From contig CM046873.1 in NCBI GenBank assembly GCA_025617745.1, forward strand, positions 31,629,101-31,693,100: 64,000 nt of DNA, read 5' to 3'. The notes beneath the pieces are model-generated. The model saw nothing but the letters and a program-made list of their open reading frames with translations. It was not told the origin of the DNA and did no database searches. The translations under genes were made by a program, and so were the position numbers. Numbering within the stretch: the stretch's first letter is position 1; each line of letters opens with the position of its first letter. Shown in pieces: positions 61,665-64,000 of this stretch. The DNA comes from Heliocidaris erythrogramma (taxonomy: Eukaryota > Echinodermata > Echinoidea > Camarodonta > Echinometridae).

Positions 61665-61722
61665 TTAGAGTCAGAAGGACATTAATCATTGGTGCTACAA
61701 GTTAGTGTCCTTATAGCTCTCA
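61665..61722. repeat. Short hairpin family G, copy 3
   Basis: TTAGAGTCAGAAGGACATTAA pairs with GTTAGTGTCCTTATAGCTCT; more diverged than the copy at 54002. Confidence 0.6.
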
Positions 61723-62871
61723 ACAGATGATAACTTATGTTATGCCAAGAAGTCTTTATGATAACATGGGCAGCTTACAAATAATTTTTATTCAGAATGT
61801 ATTTTGCAGAATTCTTTACCTTGTCGGCTAAATGCAGACAGCTTGTGCAGGTTTTCCTTGTCATTTATTCTTTTAAGTCTTCTTACATTTTAATGTACAT
61901 AATGAAGTACCGGTAAATAAATGTAGTTATGATGATTTATAAGTTTACCCTGAATATAGCCTACAGAGTAGAAGCTCTATGTATTTATTGAACTTATCAG
62001 AATGTCTGAAATAGAGGCCAGATGCTATAGGCCTAGGTACTTGCCAATAGATTTGCCACTCTATGTTCAAAACTCACCTATTTGCTATATACTGAGCATA
62101 ATTCAGTGATAATTTCATGTACTATGCTCTATCTCCTGCATGCACAACAAAATGTGCATACATACTCTCTATTATTAGATAGGCTTTAAATCACAAACTT
62201 TTTGTTACTTTCAGTGACAATAATCTTGAAAAGGAAGATCATAAAAGGCTTCTTCTGCTTCCACATTTCAGACAATTTCAAATTTTGGTCTAAAAATGAG
62301 TAACAATTAGGCCTACCCTTGATCTGTACAGTATTCTTCAAAACTCGTGAAGTCTTTGCTACTAATTTGCTGGAAGGGTTTAGAATGTAGACTAGACATG
62401 CACAGGTTCCCCCTGAATACATCCATACACACACAGTGCATACACACAGCTGTGCAATACATATTTGAGTGATGAGTCATAGCGCTGAAGGAAATTTATA
62501 GGTCATCTCTCATTTGGCACTCTGCGCTAGTCTACTCCGCATACCCTATTTAGATGTTTCAACGTTGTGAAATGCCTTTCCATTGTAAGTATATTACAGT
62601 GTATCTTTATCTTAGGCAAGCTCTTCTTTTTTCTTATAGGGAGATTATTATAGGGATATAATTAGGTTTATGTATGAAATTAAGGATTGAATTCAAAGCC
62701 ATGAAATATGTTATTTTGTGTGCAAAAGAATGTATGAAAAGTTATAAATATACATGTATGATTATGAAAGGTGAAATATTTTTGGAGTCATCTTTCCTAG
62801 TCATGAGACTAGATATCATCTTTGAAATTTGACTTTTTAGCTTCCTTGTTTTGTTTCCTATGTTAGAGTTT

Positions 62872-63432
62872 ATAGTCTGGTTCACACGAAGGGAGCTCAA
62901 CTGTAATTTTCGCTTCTAGTTTCAAAACTTTATATAATCTTGTAGTTATCTTGTAGTTTCAGACCATATGAACTTATGAACAGACTCGCGAGTTTCGCAA
63001 TCTCGTTAACGATGACCTCACTGCTCATGTTAAATTATAATTGCAGGTACATTCTAAGCTTTCACAAACTAGAATGGAGCATGATGGGAAAATTAGAGGC
63101 ACAGACACTTATCAAATCCTGTTGAAAGATGGAGCTATTTTGGGAGTTTCAGTTTACTGTCACTTTAAGTTTCGCGAACTTAAAGTTTCAAAACTACAAG
63201 TCCCGTATGCTCGACTTGTAGTCTCAGAACAACGAGCGTCATTGTTTTCGGGCCTTTGTGAACCCTCGTCGTTGTCAGTGAGCCGTTGTTTCGTTCGGTC
63301 CTCCTTGTAGTTATGTAACATGTGGACAGAATAAATTTTACATGTAAGAATAGCGAATAAAGAATAGCTTATGCTAACTTTAAGTTTCGCAAACTTAAAG
63401 TTTCGAAACTACAAGTCCCGTATGAACATAGC
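62872..63432. repeat. Possible TIR element with internal CTTTAAGTTTCGCG repeats
   Basis: Two near-palindromes, CTTTAAGTTTCGCGAACTT at 63163 and the related CTTTAAGTTTCGCAAACTT at 63380, each followed by a CTACAAGTCCCGTATG stretch; related TTGTAGTTTC motifs lie at 62940-62970. The outer ends share GTTCAYACG in inverted orientation. The boundaries are uncertain, and the 89-codon frame at 63041 inside it resembles no DUSP exon. Confidence 0.4.
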
Positions 63433-63529
63433 TTATGGATATGCCCTTCTGCCTCTCAATAGGTGATATGGCAGCCAACATGTACATAAATATGTTAATG
63501 GGAAAACTGCTGCTTTATGTATGAACATA

Positions 63530-63744
63530 CAGCCATGGAAAAAATTGTTAGACCAAGAATGGTTACTGAAAGTGTTATATTTGTGGTAAGAAGGAAATAA
63601 AATATCATGAAAGCAAGGTACAATTGCTGGAATTTGTTATTCATTCAATGAAATACAAGGACAAATCATTTTCATTATTAGTTTAAATGCATATTATAGT
63701 ACCTTTATTACAGAAGCTTGGTCTAATAATTTTTTCCAGGGCTG
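63530..63744. mobile_element. Tc1/mariner-type MITE with TA target duplication
   Basis: A 215-bp element with inverted ends CAGCCATGGAAAAAATTGTT and (reverse complement of the right end) CAGCCCTGGAAAAAATTATT, each extending to TAGACCAAG. TA dinucleotides flank it at 63528-63529 and 63745-63746. TIRs starting CAG with TA duplication are typical of Tc1/mariner-type non-autonomous elements. Confidence 0.8.
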
Positions 63745-64000
63745 TATATGAGGGCAGTGAAAAAATACATTAAAAAACAAGAGCAAGTTTATAGCTCTGG
63801 AAAACTAAACAAAAATCAAGAAAAAAAATAATGGTTATTAAACAATGAGGTCCAAAGGCCTACAGCATGTAAAATTGCTTTTATAACTGTAAATTAAATT
63901 AGTTTTTAATTTTTAAAAAGAGTTCCTTCAAAATGATTGTATTGATATTTTTGTTTCTTTTTATTCCTCCAGAGTTCTTTTTGAACTTCCAGATCTGGAG

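Larger units (their letters stand above)
52637..64000 (+). other. Presumed large first coding intron of the DUSP-type gene
   Basis: No downstream exon of the phosphatase (rest of the CH2 domain, or the catalytic HCxxGxSRS-type segment) is visible in any frame up to the window end, so the intron following the donor at 52637 is at least 11.3 kb. It contains the elements listed separately: a TIR element at 53362, palindromes at 55302 and 56764, a MITE at 57801, an ATGAATATTCAT field at 58.85-60.46 kb, a TTAA element at 61132 and a mariner-type MITE at 63530. Confidence 0.6.

Noticed and set aside
63050-63310. Possible exon after TTGCAG at 63049
   Set aside because: The frame is open and in phase but does not resemble the CH2 domain, and it lies in a segment with repeated CTTTAAGTTTCGCG motifs.
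63973-64000. Possible second DUSP exon at the window end after a good pyrimidine tract and CAG
   Set aside because: In the phase required by the donor at 52637 the sequence reaches a TGA after three codons; the other AG gives a peptide unlike the DUSP CH2 domain. Only 28 bases are available.

Overview
This looks like AT-rich, intron- and intergene-dominated DNA from a marine deuterostome, most probably an echinoderm such as a sea urchin. The reasons are a base composition well below 50% GC, very long non-coding stretches, abundant CAT/GAT and TC microsatellites, many short palindromic elements whose ends read like GTTTCATAAAACTTG, and tRNA-derived SINEs. I cannot name the species. No rRNA, no intact tRNA, no CRISPR array and no complete multi-exon gene can be supported.

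The one confident coding segment is a single exon near 52.3-52.6 kb on the + strand. It encodes the N-terminal rhodanese-like (CH2) half of a MAP-kinase phosphatase of the DUSP8/DUSP16 type and ends at a clean GTGAGT splice donor. The catalytic exons are not in the window, so the following intron is at least 11 kb. A splice acceptor at 51711-51712 makes 51713-52636 a plausible exon with a long 5' leader. A weaker candidate upstream exon ends at a GTGAGT donor at 45744.

Layout: 0-5 kb is unique-looking AT-rich DNA with a CCAAT/octamer cluster near 1.5-1.7 kb and one palindromic element. 4.8-6.1 kb is a CAT/CAC microsatellite field with four copies of a longer unit. 6.4-7.4 kb has a 260-bp tandem duplication and an array of TTCGGAATT-type repeats. 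9.4-11.1 kb holds a 400-bp inverted-terminal element and a purine-rich ~180-bp tandem array. 14-15.5 kb has a TTAA-ended element and a cluster of palindromes. 18-19.1 kb has a compound GGGGCGGATCC element and a tRNA-derived fragment joined to a hairpin. 23-37 kb is a patchwork of MITE-like elements, one nested inside another, plus a (CAC/ATC)n field at 35 kb. 41-45 kb has a second TTCGG array, a GGGGCGGATCC element and a tRNA-derived SINE. 45.4-64 kb is the DUSP-type locus, whose presumed introns contain opposed CAT and GAT microsatellites, a 269-bp foldback, two near-identical copies of a 320-bp MITE, a field of ATGAATATTCAT palindromes and a Tc1/mariner-type MITE.

Most predicted open frames are chance openings in microsatellites or short AT-rich stretches. 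The interesting material is structural: several MITE families with TTAA-type ends, one family still about 99% identical between copies, an unusual density of long poly(G)/poly(C) runs, and the palindrome field in the presumed DUSP intron. None of this proves a new system; the strongest candidates for follow-up are the palindrome field and the long foldback, because both would sit in introns of a signalling-phosphatase gene.
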